Shown here piece after piece: positions 12,261 to 24,387 of a stretch of 64,000 nt of DNA (its first letter is position 1; each line of letters starts with the position of its first letter). The position numbers were made by a program, and so were the translations under genes. The stretch comes from Eriocheir sinensis (lineage: Eukaryota > Arthropoda > Malacostraca > Decapoda > Varunidae). Below the pieces are notes generated by a model. That model was not told where the DNA came from. It saw nothing but the letters and a program-made list of their open reading frames with translations, and searched no databases. The DNA lies in assembly GCF_024679095.1 (NCBI RefSeq), contig NC_066512.1, positions 10,176,040 to 10,240,039 on the forward strand. The letters are read 5' to 3'.

Positions 12261-13289
12261 CATAAGCAAACATCAATCTTTCTAGGATCTTTCCTATACT
12301 CCCAGTTCATGAGTAATTTGCATGTTTATGTAAGTGTCACTATTGGACTGTTGGTTCCTTGTTCATTTGGTGTTACTTTTTTTTTTTTTTTCTAAAACAT
12401 TTTATTATTGTATGGACAATGTGATTTACTATTCTTTATAGAACATGATTTTCATTATTGTGTGGACTTTGGCAGTGATGCCTATAACTCTTGACAATCC
12501 AATGCTCTATGTCCTCTGGGAATGAGTACTGCACTAGCCCTGTCAGCTGGCAGTGGCACCTTGGGGGAGTGAACAAACAATAGCTGTGGGCGTAGGGGTT
12601 CTCAGTTTTCCCAGAGAATGTGAGAAGAAGGGAGGAGTTCCTTTGGGTTGCATGAAGAGTGGAAGAAGAAAAAAGTGTAGAAGCAGTCAAGAGAGGAAAG
12701 TTAAACATACTATGTATTGGTGAAATACACTTGAATGGATGTAGTACGTGGGGGGTATGGAAGTGATGATGGAAAAGAACTGTGGTGAGATTAGGAAAAG
12801 GAAGGTATGATAAGGGTAGAAAAGAGAACCTTCCTAATTACAAATTTGATTGATTCCTAGGGTTTGATGGTAACTTAAAATGTTAAAACATTACTTTAGT
12901 CAATAATGAATACTACACGCAGCAGTGATCCATTCCTGGTTAGAATATGTTGCAGCAATATGGTGTCTACATAATAAAAAAAACATATGAATATGATTAA
13001 TATAATACAAATATGCAGTAACCTAGATAATCCCAAACATGATATATTAAATGGTCAACAATACAGTATAGTGTTAAGCAACCCTATCCAAAATAACTCC
13101 TGAGTGGAAAAGTACAATCTATTAAGATTGAGACTGGCAATTCTTAAATAAATTATTAGAACTTCTTAATGTAGAGCAACGAATAGTTGAGTTCATCAGC
13201 TTTATTTCAATATAGTAAATGTTTTAGGTGCAATAGTTCAAAAGCAGACCATTTGCCAAGCATTTTCTAGCAAATACTATTTTTGGCGG
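12261..13289. other. SLO2 intron sequence, unassigned
   Basis: AT-rich intron sequence with a poly-T run near 12378-12390. A G/A-rich stretch at about 12500-12700 gives a 90-codon minus frame without recognisable motifs. No element ends were identified. Confidence 0.5.
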
Positions 13290-14410
13290 TTATTGAAAAG
13301 GGTGCAGGGATGACCTTAGCAGTTATAGAGTAGGTTTCCTCACAGTAGCAGGAGAGTATATGGAAGGTTTTTGGATGAGAGGATGATAAAATAACTGACA
13401 TAAGTGTAAGCAATGAAAACAGATGTCATGGGATAGGAAGGGGATGTGTGTTATGGAATAGGAAGGAGATGTGTGGCGATCTTTGTACTAAAAATGATCG
13501 TTGAAAATGCCTAGAGAAGGGTGAGAATCTGTCTGCTGCTTTCATGAAAACGTAAAGGGTTGACAGGAAGGGTATCACAAAATGAAAGTGTCAGCATATG
13601 GGTAGGAAAGGGCATAAGAAACATTATTATCCCTCCAATGCTGTCATATGCCTCAGTAACATGGATTTGGAATGCGGTACATCAACAAGATATGTGAGGT
13701 GGATATGAGCTATATTCAAGGTAGTTGTTAAGTGCCAAAATGGGATGGAGAGGTAAAGTTGGGGGCATACACTATAGCAGTGCGTGGCCTCGGTGCTCAT
13801 CTCCATAACATTGGCCCTTGAGCCTGTGGTGGGAGGGAGCCCATTACCCCGGGACACAGGGCCAGTGTGACATCCGGGTTACCACAGTTTACCTTCCCCG
13901 TGTTTCCCCAGGTACTCATTTATTGACCAGCCCGAGAGGGAGGATGAACAGCTGGGTGAGCTGCATGCCAACTGCCCGGGCCAGGATTCAAACCCGGGCC
14001 CACGGAGTAGAAGAAAGGCATGCTGACCACTAGACCACGGAGGCGTATGGATGGATGGAGAGAGTAATAAAAATATGTAAGACAGTTTAGGTATGAGTGT
14101 AACAGCTAAGGAAACATATTACAGAGTGGCTGAATGAGTGAATTGTGGTAGTATGAGAGGATACAGATACGGTATGTGATGAAAATGAATGAGGATAATT
14201 TTGTATATGTATGGGGGCAGGATTAAGGAGGTAAACGGGATGACCATTCAGATGAGGAAGAGTTGGCAGTTGAGGGACTGAATGTGTTGAGAGGAAGTTA
14301 AGGGGAGAGGAAAAATTTGAGATGCATTTGCTGAGGCTACCTTCTAGGGGAAGATTCATGAGAAGGAACAGGATGGCAGATACAGATATACAGACAGATA
14401 TCAATGACAC
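13290..14410 (+). pseudogene. RTE-like LINE copy A1, decayed
   Basis: Aligns by eye with the better copy A2: 13340-13412 matches the GKVYGRVLNERM reverse-transcriptase stretch (A2 33831-33875), and 13630-13752 matches the region encoding ILPTLSYASEAWTWN (A2 from about 34815). The 3' end (14330-14402) resembles the family's terminal sequence, ending in a short GATA-like tract. Numerous stops and indels; no frame survives. A SINE (13753-14052) splits it. It lies in a SLO2 intron, antisense to the channel gene. Confidence 0.65.
13753..14052 (-). mobile_element. tRNA-derived SINE (family 4) inserted in LINE A1
   Basis: A 10-bp duplication, ggatggagag, flanks it at 13743-13752 and 14053-14062. 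Read on the minus strand the 5' end is tRNA-like: box A around tggtctagtgg and box B gggtttgaatcc, with the expected spacing of a tRNA head. LINE A1 sequence continues on both sides, so the insertion is younger than the LINE. Confidence 0.8.
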
Positions 14411-14735
14411 ATATAGCAAATACATTTTGAAAACTCTTCTTGAGTTCCATTCTTTATACAATAATAAAACCTATATAAATGTTGGGTTACAGAAATTTAA
14501 GATGTAATTAAACTTTTATCTACTTCTATTATCTAGAGAAAGTAAGAGCATAAAGTGATACATGGACTGATTTTTATAAGCAGTTATCTAACATTATTAT
14601 TCAACATACAGCTAAATGTTAAACATAAGAAAAAATGAAAACAGAATGTAGATTTTTAGAACTAACTCATTATGGAACTAACAGGGACAATTCTAAATGA
14701 CAGAATCAGATATGATTGTAATTTTTGCACCCTAC

Positions 14736-14935
14736 CTCAAGACCAATGGACCCATTGGTGGGAATCTTGATAGAGCCTGTTCGCTCATCCCGAGTGAGTG
14801 GTGTGAGTGGGCTGATGCCAAGCTCCTCAAAGCTATTTATCTTACGAGATGCTTCCAGGCCGAAGCGAAGTGAATTGGAGCGTCTCATGAGGATGTCGTC
14901 CACTCGTAGTGAATTGGAACGACCTCGAACATATC
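14736..14935 (-). CDS. SLO2-type channel exon (Ser-rich cytoplasmic tail)
   Basis: 200-bp minus-strand exon with a good acceptor (cccccccaacag) and donor (gag/gtaggg). It enters in phase 1 (two bases complete a Gly codon) and leaves in phase 0. The peptide starts GYVRGRSNSLRVDDILMRR and continues with a second RRSNSLRF, then SFEELGISPLTPLTRDERTG. The repeated R-x-x-S motifs would suit basophilic kinases such as PKA. It is the distal cytoplasmic tail, beyond the conserved RCK region. Clean splice sites, phase continuity and low stop density in an AT-rich area make it convincing. Confidence 0.75.
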
Positions 14936-16264
14936 CTGTTGGGGGGGACATGGGGACGTGAAGGGAATCTAAACCTACTAAGGAGCCCAGGAGGGGAGCT
15001 GAAGGGAGAAGGGACCAGAGGAAGAATGGTAAAGTTAGAGGCTTGAAAAAAGGTTATAAAAAATAGAAGCAATAAAAATAATAATAACATAGTAATAGAA
15101 GCAGTAACAGTGATAGTAACAATCAATGTAATATTACTAGTAATAATAATTCAAATAGTATTCATAGTTTCAACAATAATAATGATAACAAAGAATAATT
15201 TTTATGATAATAATAGTAATAATAATAATAATAATGATAATAATAATAATCCTTATTATTATTATTATCATTATCATATTTTTGACCATTACCCATGATT
15301 CCATAACAAATTTAAAGTAGCAAAACAGGGAAACGACTCAAAAAATGAAATCTGTTTGCTGGATGCTATTCAAGAAACTCAAGTATTTCAAATGAAAAAC
15401 TCTTATTGCTGAATTAATTAAATTTGTATGTTTTATTATATTTAGAGCAGATCCACCCACCCCCCAAAACTGAAAATAATCAATAGCATTCTAATCTGAA
15501 AGTTTTCAGTTCTTATATTTGTAGTCTTTAATAGTAATGAAAAAAATGTAGTTTTGCAATAAAAATATCACTCATTAGCAATTCATTATTTATTTACTAT
15601 CCTGCATGGGGGGCAGGGTGGTGATACTGCTAGGAGGTCACTATAGCCACTGACAGCTAGCGATGCTGCTGGGTATCTTTGTCATGTGGTACCTCTGCTT
15701 AAGACTGGGAACACCTCTTACATTATGGACACAACCAATCATGCGTTTGCTCTACTAAACACAAACAAATAATAATTTTAAACTGATTTATCTCCACAAT
15801 ATTTTTTTCTAAATGACAGAAATGACTAAATTATCATTGTACTGGAGTGATTGGTTTGCCTTCATCATGCAATTTCCATGCCATTTTGGCATATATATCC
15901 CCCTAATAAGTGTCTTGGAATATTTTTTCTTGTGCAGCTTTTCCTACCTCTTCTGTATATCTATTTTTTTTTAATACAGTAACTTAACTTTGGTAAATAT
16001 GGTTTCTGCTAATCTTAGCATATAATTCTTCCGTCGAAGTTACAATCATAATTTCCTTGTCAATCCATGTAACTTCACACTGTATAGCACTTGTCATGCC
16101 TTGACATCCAAATATGTACTTCCCTAAAGCTTTTGGCATGCACATACAAATGTAACTCACTTCCAGCCTGCTCCACATCATCTGCATACCGGCAGATCTC
16201 ATTAAATCAAGAATTATGTTCTTAGAAATAAAAGCACTAGTCTAGTTATTATCACTAAAGGCAT
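14936..16264. other. SLO2 intron sequence with (AAT)-rich tract
   Basis: Contains an imperfect AAT/ATT-rich simple repeat at about 15060-15290 and otherwise AT-rich intron sequence. No further element or exon could be supported. Confidence 0.5.
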
Positions 16265-16268
16265 TTAA

Positions 16269-16483
16269 CCCGGTAGCAGCGACGGGCCAAATTTGTGTCT
16301 TTACCGTGTAGCAGTGACGGGCCAAATTTGTGCCATGATATAAACCCCCCAAAATAGATGATACATAATCTGATCACAAATGCTTTGATATATATTATGA
16401 AATGGTTTGTGTGAGGGGTGATTTTTTCTCATTTTTCTCATTTGGGGGGACCATTAAGAAACGTGATGCTCGCTGCTACCAGG
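16269..16483. mobile_element. piggyBac-like MITE P1
   Basis: Starts cccggtagcagcgacgg directly after TTAA (16265-16268) and ends with the inverted copy cgctgctaccagg followed by TTAG, one change from TTAA. The left end carries a tandem copy of the motif tagcagYgacgggccaaatt. 215 bp, no coding capacity. Confidence 0.7.
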
Positions 16484-16665
16484 TTAGGTTATTTTTGCTT
16501 AAGGTTACAAGAAGACACCTGGAGGCTTCCCAACACTTATGATTCCTTCATTAAAAAAACTGTTAAAAGTGTCAGCATTTCTACCACTTAACATCAATGG
16601 GTACTGACGCATTCATGGGTGGAAATGATAATCTATTACTTCCTTCAGCACAAAACAGTTTTCTC

Positions 16666-18150
16666 CCACAACAAAGGAGACAGCTCAAAAAGCCCACTGC
16701 TTGCTGCTCCCAAAAAAGATTCAAAAGAGGTGGCCGAAAGAAAGGTCAATTTCGGGAGGAGAGGTGTCCTGATAACCTCCTTTTGAAAGAGTTCAAGTCG
16801 TAGGCAGGAGGAAATACAGATGAAGGAAGATTGTTCCAGAGTTTACCAGTGTGAGGGATGAAAGAGTGAAGATGCTGGTTAACTCTTGCATAAGGGGTTT
16901 GGACAGTATAGGGATGAGCATGAGTAGAAAGTCGTGTGCAGCGGGGCCGCGGGAGGGGGGAAGGCATGCAGTTAGCAACTTCAGAAGAGCAGTCAGCGTG
17001 GAAATATCGATAGAAGATAGAAAGAGAGGCAACATCGCGGCGGAATTTAAGAGGTAGAAGACTATCAGTAGGAGGAGGAGAGCTGATGAGACGAAGAGCC
17101 TTAGACTCCATTCTGTCCAGAAGAGCTGTGTGAGTGGAGCCCCCCCACACGTGAGATGCATACTCCATACGAGGGCGGACAATGCCCCTGTACATATATG
17201 GATAGCAACTGTGCGGAGGAGCCCAACGGAGAGAACAGTTTGACAGAGTAAGCAGAAGGATTAGAGGTAAGGAAGAGGTCTAGAATGTTGGGCCTGTCTC
17301 CAAGACGGTCGGGAATACGAGTAGGGTGCTGAACCAACTGCTCTAGGTTGTTGAGGAGAGCAAAGTTGTAGGCTTGTTCACCAGGCTGGTCAGTGAAAGA
17401 GGATGAAAGCCAAAGCTGGTGGTGAACATTGAAATCTCCCAAGATGGAGATTTCAGCAAAGGGAGAGTGAGTCAAGATGTGCTCCACTTTAGAGTTCAAA
17501 TAGTCAAAAAATTTTACATAGTTAGTAGAGTTAGGCGAGAGATAAACAGCACAGATGTATTTAGTAATAGAATGACAATGAAGTCTTAGCCAGATGGTGG
17601 AAAATTCAGAAGAGTCAAGGTCGTGGGCACGAGAGCAAGTGATGTCGTTGCGCACGTAGGCGCAACATCCAGCTTTAGATTGAAATTTAGGATAGAGATA
17701 GTAGGAGGGAACAGAGTAGAGGTTGCTGTCAGTAGCCTCAGAAACCTGTGTTTCGGTGAGGAAGAGTAGGTGAGGTTTAGAAGAGGAGAGTTGGTGTTCC
17801 ACAGAATGAAAATTAGAACGAAGACCGCGAATGTTGCAGAAATTGATAAGGAGGAGGTTCGAGGAGTTATCAGGACACCTCTCAAGTCGGCAGCCAGAAG
17901 GGGAGTCCTCCCTGGGGGAATTTATGGTCCCCCCCCCAGGCGGGGACTCCGAGGCGGTGTTTTCGTTAGCCATTTTGAATTTTGAATTTTGGGAAAAGGT
18001 GTGTGTGTTGTGTGAATGTAGTGTGGTGTAGAAAGAGAGAGGAACTGTCTTTTGAGAGCATGCTGAACTGCTCTCTGGTGTTGATGAGACAAAAGGGAAA
18101 CGGTTAGTGAGGACATGGGAAGGGTCTTTGAAGGGCTTCAGCACTTCAGC
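16666..18150 (-). pseudogene. Jockey-like LINE copy B1 with RT deleted
   Basis: Minus strand. A frame of about 347 codons (18144-17101) starts with a Ser/Pro-rich leader and then an exonuclease/endonuclease/phosphatase (EEP) domain: [18 protein letters not shown] with the catalytic Glu, [12 protein letters not shown] with the catalytic Asp/Asn, and a C-terminal PLGSS where SDH would be expected. At about 17190-17210 it jumps, in a different frame, to the LINE's far 3' end ([18 protein letters not shown] to 16746), so the whole reverse transcriptase is missing. The 3' end matches copy B2 (47741-48222). It lies in a SLO2 intron in the same orientation as the gene. Confidence 0.8.
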
Positions 18151-19353
18151 ACTTCAGTTGGTGGTACAACTTCTATGAATATTTAATTTTCTAGTCCATA
18201 ATAATCGTTTATCAATTTATCATATTCTGTTTGCATGAGGCACTACATATAATAATTCTAAGGCAGCCAATGCTCCTTCATGATCATTCATTAGAGAGCA
18301 AGACAACACAGGAAGCCCAGATAATGCCATGGCCTTATCCCATAGCATGCCAACAACAGCTAGTTTTTAGGCTACATGTAAAATATGATGACAAAAAGGG
18401 TCAACATTCCCACATACTGTATTGTTTGGGGAACACCCTTGCACTGACCCACTCCATTACTACCTGAGATAGCATGGAGATGACTGACTTTGTTGCACCT
18501 GTTGCTGAATATATTTGCAAAAAAATCAATCCTATATCATACTGTTGCAGTGAACCAAACTTGAAAATATGCATCTTCATTGGTTCTATACTTACATCAC
18601 TAATTTGTATATGATTTGCAATCTTTGTATCTTATTCTATCATCTAAAGGCCCCCATACACTATCAATCATGATAGTGGATTCATGAAATTGTACAATCA
18701 TAATTGAGTTATTTCCATTATGTGTGGGCATGACTGAAATATTGCATAAATGATTAAGCAAAATCTGAGTGTTGGATTTTTAGTGTCAATCATGACTGAC
18801 CATGTGTGGTAAAGATTGTGCAGTACTACCGTAATCTTCAGTCGCCCATCAGCAGCCATGACGAGTGCATGGGAGAGCCAAGAGTTCTAATGTGAGTTCA
18901 CTGAACTTTATAGAAGTATGTTTGTGCTTTGGAAAGTGAAAAGGGATGAATATAAAAACAATTTTTGAAAGGAAATCGCTATGAAATATTAATGAAAAAA
19001 TTAAAGAAAATAGCTAATTTAAATCTTTCAGTAAGTTTTTGAGGGTAACGATGTTTCTTTTCCTATGCCATAGTTTCATCCCTAACTTTCTTTTCCTTTT
19101 CCTTTTCTTTTGTTCACAGTCCTCAAGCGCAAGGGTTATGGCAATGCAAGCAGCTGTCTTGTTCACGTTTACTTGACGAGTCTCTGACAACAACTGAATT
19201 GCACAATCTCATTACTAGTATGTGGCCTAAACCAATGACTGCTCAATCACATGATTGTGCAGTAATGGTTGATAAAGTATGGTTTTGTACTGCATAACTC
19301 GACCCAGTATTATCTATTCCTGAGACAATGTTTATATCAATCTTTAGAAATAG
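18151..19353. other. SLO2 intron sequence, unassigned
   Basis: Mostly AT-rich. A possible transposon end, aggcccccatacactatc, begins near 18648, and related wording (atgattgtgcagta) recurs near 19252, but no clear inverted terminus or target duplication could be fixed. No exon seen. Confidence 0.45.
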
Positions 19354-19782
<429 letters not shown>

Positions 19783-19784
19783 TA

Positions 19785-19866
19785 CAGGTTGAGAATCCTT
19801 TAACCGAAATTCCAAAATCTGAAAATCTCCGAAATCCTAGTTTTTTTTTTTTTTTTTTTTAATGAT

Positions 19867-19897
<31 letters not shown>

Positions 19898-21107
19898 GTC
19901 GCCACCTCAGGGATGGGGACACGGGCTATATGGAGGCTGTCAGGGTTAAGCGCATACATCCCTTCGAGGAGAAACCACAGACCCGTGCCAGGTGAAGGCT
20001 CATGAAGGGGAAGGGAGGATGCCGATAGACTGACTTTATCGGCTGACGTCAGCCTAGCCGACCAAGTCGGTCTTTTGATGAGGACTGACATGTCTCTTTG
20101 TACAGGACGAAAACGTGAACATGGGTTCCCTTTATTCACCGCAAGATGAGAGTGCTCAAAGTGTAAAACAATGGGAACAGAGTCTCAGTTAGGGTTGCCA
20201 CCTAGAGCTAAAAAAATAAGGAACGCAACATCCCATTCTCCAATACAGAACATATCCATATTTTAAGGAACAGGTGGCAACCCTAAAATTTCTCTAGCCT
20301 GCCATGACTGACAGCCGCTGCCCGCTGCTGGTGAAGGTAGGAGGAAGTGGGGAGGGACGTTACGATGTGTATCATGTATTTCAAGACGACCATTGACAAA
20401 CATAATTTTATGGACTGGTTTTGTGGTTCACCAAAATATGCTCTCATTACAGTTTTAAGATACAATATTTTATCTGCTTAACCATTCAGACAGCCAAATA
20501 TGGAACAAATGGTGTACGTAAAGTTAGGTTTGCTAAGTCAAAATTTATTTGGCACGCACTATGGGGCAGCGGAAATCCGTAACGCAGCGCAGGACAGGAC
20601 ATGGCAGTGGTGGTCCACTATATGCAGGTCGGTGTTGTGAGAAATACCTCCTCGCAGAAATAAGTCACTCTGCTGTTCAATACGTATGCACACTGGGGGA
20701 ATACACAGCAGGAAAAACATTACTTTGCCTGGTTTTGTTATAGTTTGTCCACTTGTGATATTTGTGAGAAGTGAGTGAAATATAGAAACAGTAAGCAAGT
20801 TGAACCTCTCTGCAAGCTATTCTGGGGCTGCGGCAGCGAGCGGCGGCGGGTGCACAATAGGCAATTGAAAAGTCAATCATTTAGTGATTTCCAGAGAAAA
20901 ATACGATCTCCATAATAAACAGCATCATTTTTATCCAGAAATAAGCAGTCAGCAATTCAAAATCAGTAGACTACCTTTTCATGAAGAATCCCCTATTTCA
21001 ATTTTAATTTTATTTAGATTCAAATAAAAAATATTCCAAAATCCGAAAAACTCCGAAATCCGCAACACTTTCAGTCCCAGGAATTTCGGATAAGGGATTC
21101 TCAACCT

Positions 21108-21108
<1 letters not shown>
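19785..21108. mobile_element. Tigger/pogo-like element T5
   Basis: Left end caggttgagaatcctttaac and right end gataagggattctcaacctg are inverted copies flanked by TA (19783-19784, 21109-21110); AAT repeat lies on both sides, giving a clear insertion. The CAGGTTGAG-ATCC terminus is like Tigger families known from other animals. Internal modules match parts of T1 (20114-20180 against 3105-3166) and, inverted, of T8 (20600-20850 against 62050-62290). No transposase frame. Confidence 0.85.

Positions 21109-21161
<53 letters not shown>
21109..21161. repeat. (AAT)n tract, right flank of T5
   Basis: Continuation of the microsatellite at 19354-19782 on the other side of the T5 insertion. Confidence 0.95.
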
Positions 21162-21164
<3 letters not shown>

Positions 21165-21463
21165 GGTGGCAATGAGAAGAAAATCATGATTGCTATAAAA
21201 GGATCATTTTCTTAACTTGATACTGATGCATTAATTTATTGAAATAATTTATGACTGAAGGCAGCTATAACAAAATAACTGCAATTTTTCATAATGCAGT
21301 AAAGGAGATAAATGATTATTATCAGCAGTAAATCTGTTAAGAAGAAATACATGTATTTCTTAACATTGTGGATCTGTGTGGCAGCTAATGAAAGAACTAA
21401 AAAGATCAGCAACTGTCACTGCACACCACAGTCACATTCTATGACATGCTGACACACACATAC

Positions 21464-21654
21464 CTGGAGATATCTGAGGGCTGTCTGGGAGGCTAAGAGA
21501 GTTGGACTTGGGGGCAGAGGTGAGGGGAGGGGGTCTGGCAAAGGTGGTACTCCTCCGACGAGTGTCTCCACAAAGAGAAATGTTAGATTTTCTCCTTGAA
21601 TTGTGCCGTTCAAAAGTTTTCTGGGCTGAGAATGGACTTGGCCGGATAAGGTAT
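21464..21654 (-). CDS. SLO2-type channel exon, end of RCK2 region
   Basis: 191-bp minus-strand exon between acceptor ctgcag and donor ccag/gtatgt. It enters in phase 2 (completing Val of DIV) and leaves in phase 1. The peptide begins YLIRPSPFSAQKTFERHN, followed by SRRKSNISLCGDTRRRST. In SLO2/KCNT channels the last conserved block ends with a D-I-V-Y-L-I-R-x-D/S-P-L/F motif; the split of that motif across this splice junction is the best evidence for the identification. The remainder is Ser/Pro-rich tail with R-R-x-S sites. Confidence 0.85.
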
Positions 21655-22429
21655 CTGCAGGGTGGTGCAAAATAACAAAAATAAAAATACATTCATAAAT
21701 TATTAATGTTATCATGTCTGAACTTATTGATTTGCTTGAATAATTCTAATACTACCATGATCAGTGTACCACATTATGCATTTAGTAACAGGTGAATAAA
21801 AAAATTACTTACTGCAAAAAAGTACTATAATGGATGATATTATTTTGTAAATTTACTCTCACCCAAAGGATGGTAGTACCACTATCACATGACAATGATT
21901 TATCTGTGTCACCTACAGACTAACATGCCCTTTACAATGTGCATCTTCAATAGCGCTTTATTAACCAATGAAGCAGGATGGAATGTCTTCGTTATTGAAC
22001 AATATCGGTAGTCCTTGGGTTATGGCAGGGTTTGGTTCTGATAGGCAGGTCATAAGTTGAATTGGTCTAAGTCAAAATTTACATTAAAATAAACAAAAAA
22101 ATATATAATTCAAATGTCCCGTTGCAGATAAAGAAGTGCTCCTGCCCCTTCTACACTCCCCCCCATCCTGCCCCTGTCCTCATGTGCTCGCCTCACCCAA
22201 GCCTTGCGTTTGGTTGACCAGTTACTCAGGCAACATTGTGCAATGTTATGCAATGGAGCTACCAAATTTTGCTAACAAGGCAGCATTTGCCAAACACCCC
22301 ACCAAATTATTGCAACGGGGGGTTGTGCTGGTGGGGGGTGGTAGAATTTGAAGACAAGACACATCATAGTTATAGTACAGGTAGCCAGTGTCACTTCTGC
22401 TGCATTTTCTTACCTTTTATTAATGTTTC
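21655..22429. other. SLO2 17-kb intron, start; one Tigger-like end
   Basis: Begins the large intron. At about 22012 a sequence resembling a Tigger-type terminus starts (ggtagtccttgggttatg) with a repeated inner motif (cataagttgaatt), but no matching right end was found, so it is not annotated as a complete element. Confidence 0.4.
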
Positions 22430-22763
22430 GTTCGACTATGATTGCTGTAAAGCCACCACCCACCAACCCACTGTATGTTACACTAAAGTGTCAGGAGTGG
22501 GATTACCACCTTACGAGTGGTGTCAGGTGTGAGGACAACTACCTATGTTACATTGGTATTTGGAGTGGAACCACAAAACACTGCTGCAAGAAAGAGAAGA
22601 ATGCAGCATTATGGAGGCACCAAAATCCCAGTGAGCGGGAAGAAGCTAGCTTGGCAGATATGTACTGGAGGCTCTCAGAGAATGCACACAACAACTGAGA
22701 GAATACAAAGAAGACCTGAGAGGACAAATGAAAGAGCAAAGAGAAGGCTTAAAAGGACTATAT

Positions 22764-23104
22764 CAGGGGTTCCCAATTGGTGGGTTGTGACCCCCTGGGG
22801 GGTCAAGGAGAATTGGTTGGGGGGTCTTGAAGCTTTGCTAGAAACAAACAGCTTGGGAAAAAGATTTTATTGGTTATCATTTTCAGATTGCTTTCTGTGC
22901 TTTTATTCTGCTGGTGCTATATGGTTTTGCTGCTGAGTATTAAGAGGGAACATTGCAGTATCTTTTGGGGGATGTCAGGGCTTGGTACAGGTGTAAATCT
23001 GTGTATTAAAAAATGTGATAAACAAACTGCTGATATTAGGGGGTTGCATGGGTTTCAAGACTTTGGGTAAAGTGTTGCGAGTGCAAGAACATTGGGAATC
23101 ACTG
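22764..23104. mobile_element. hAT-type MITE H2
   Basis: Ends caggggttcccaa and ttgggaatcactg are inverted copies (two mismatches). The flanking 8-mers gactatat (22756-22763) and gactagaa (23105-23112) agree at 6 of 8 bases, as expected for an old duplication. The interior has ggggtc repeats near the left end and no transposase. Confidence 0.75.
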
Positions 23105-23680
23105 GACTAGAATGTATAGAAAAACAGTACGGGGAGTTGAATAGTCAATTGAATGGAATATGAGAGTTACTGCACAATAAATTGGAGGAGAGAAACCAAA
23201 CACTGTATCAAGAATGTGAGTGTAATGCGGTGACTAAGCCTGATGGGCGAGCCTCCCATAACCCCTTCTGTGCGGGGGGGTACCTCTTTGGCCGACTGGT
23301 TAAGTAGTGGCTCTTCCGTCTCGTTGGTCGCGAGTTCGATCCCTGGCGCCGGCAAACCTTTCCTTGTCTGGATTAATTTCTTGTGTGTTTCGTTACATGC
23401 ATTGGTCGTGTGAGAGTGTAGAAAAGGGTAAAAATTCTGGCATTTCACTGGCGGCAAGGCAGTGGGCATCCTCTCCTGTGATTCTGTTGTGTTATCCCGA
23501 GTGGGTAACAGGTAGAGTGATGGCCCATGCTCTCTGAAGTTCATAGAAAATGGGAACTCAACACACAGAAATTAATCTACATAGGAATGGGGAGCCGTGT
23601 AGTGCGGCGAGTTAGCCTGATGGGCGAGCCTCCCATAACTCCCTCTGCGAGGGGGGGTACCTCTTTAGCCGACTGGTTAA

Positions 23681-24387
23681 CCCCTTCCCAGCGGCAGGGC
23701 AGATGTCTGTACTACAAAAAAAACAAAAAAAACAAAACAAAAAAAAAAAGTGTATAGATGCTGTCGACTTTCATCCATACGTGTATATATAGATTCCCCA
23801 CAAGTGGGCATTCCAGATTGATGTATATATATATAGACTCTGCCGCAAAACTGAACAAACATTTGAATCTATATATAGATGTTATTTAAGTTTGATTGGT
23901 TATATGTATATTTATATATTTATATGAAGGTTTAGATTCTGTATCAGTGTACTCACTGACAGTAGATGAGTCAGAATCATCAAAATCATCCAAAAAATCA
24001 GCATCTATATCCTCAGCTACCAAAGAAGTCATTTCTTCTGGCTTAAGAGGTCTCTTTCTCCTTGACATGATAGACTAATAATAAAATAAAAAAGGAAAAA
24101 AATGCATAAATTCCCAGTGTTAGCTGATTGATGTGCATAGCACATCTGCCACCGACAAAGCACAAGCGGTGACTGTCCTTGAGAGGCAATGTCGGGAAGT
24201 GTCAGGGGGTTTGAGATGCCAAATAACGATTTATTTTGTTAATTTTGTTAGTAGTAAGGAATCGTCTATATATAGACCATGCTACAATCTAGTGTGGGCA
24301 AATGAGAGCAAACGTCTATATACAGATGCGCCGACAAAAAGTCCCAATTTCAAAACGTCTATATATAGATCCTCCACCGGGAAGGGG
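23681..24387. mobile_element. piggyBac-like element P2 inserted in a SINE
   Basis: Ends ccccttcccagcgg and ccaccgggaagggg are inverted copies; TTAA lies immediately outside both (23677-23680, 24388-24391). The intact SINE unit at about 23295 reads gactggttaagtagtgg with a single TTAA, giving the empty site in the same window. Inside are about six copies of a TCTATATATAGA-like palindrome and a fragment of the transposase N-terminus. 707 bp. Confidence 0.9.
23886..24068 (-). pseudogene. piggyBac transposase N-terminal remnant
   Basis: A 60-codon minus-strand frame starts MSRRKRPLKPEEMTSLVAED and continues with an acidic stretch (DADFLDDFDDSDSS). A short basic start, an L-x-x-E-E-M/I motif and a Ser/Asp-rich acidic segment are typical of piggyBac-family transposase N-termini. 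The DDD catalytic core is absent from the 707-bp element, so this is a deletion derivative that kept only the start of the gene. Confidence 0.6.

Noticed and set aside
18648..19270. Possible DNA transposon starting aggcccccatacac
   Set aside because: A matching right terminus and target duplication could not be fixed.
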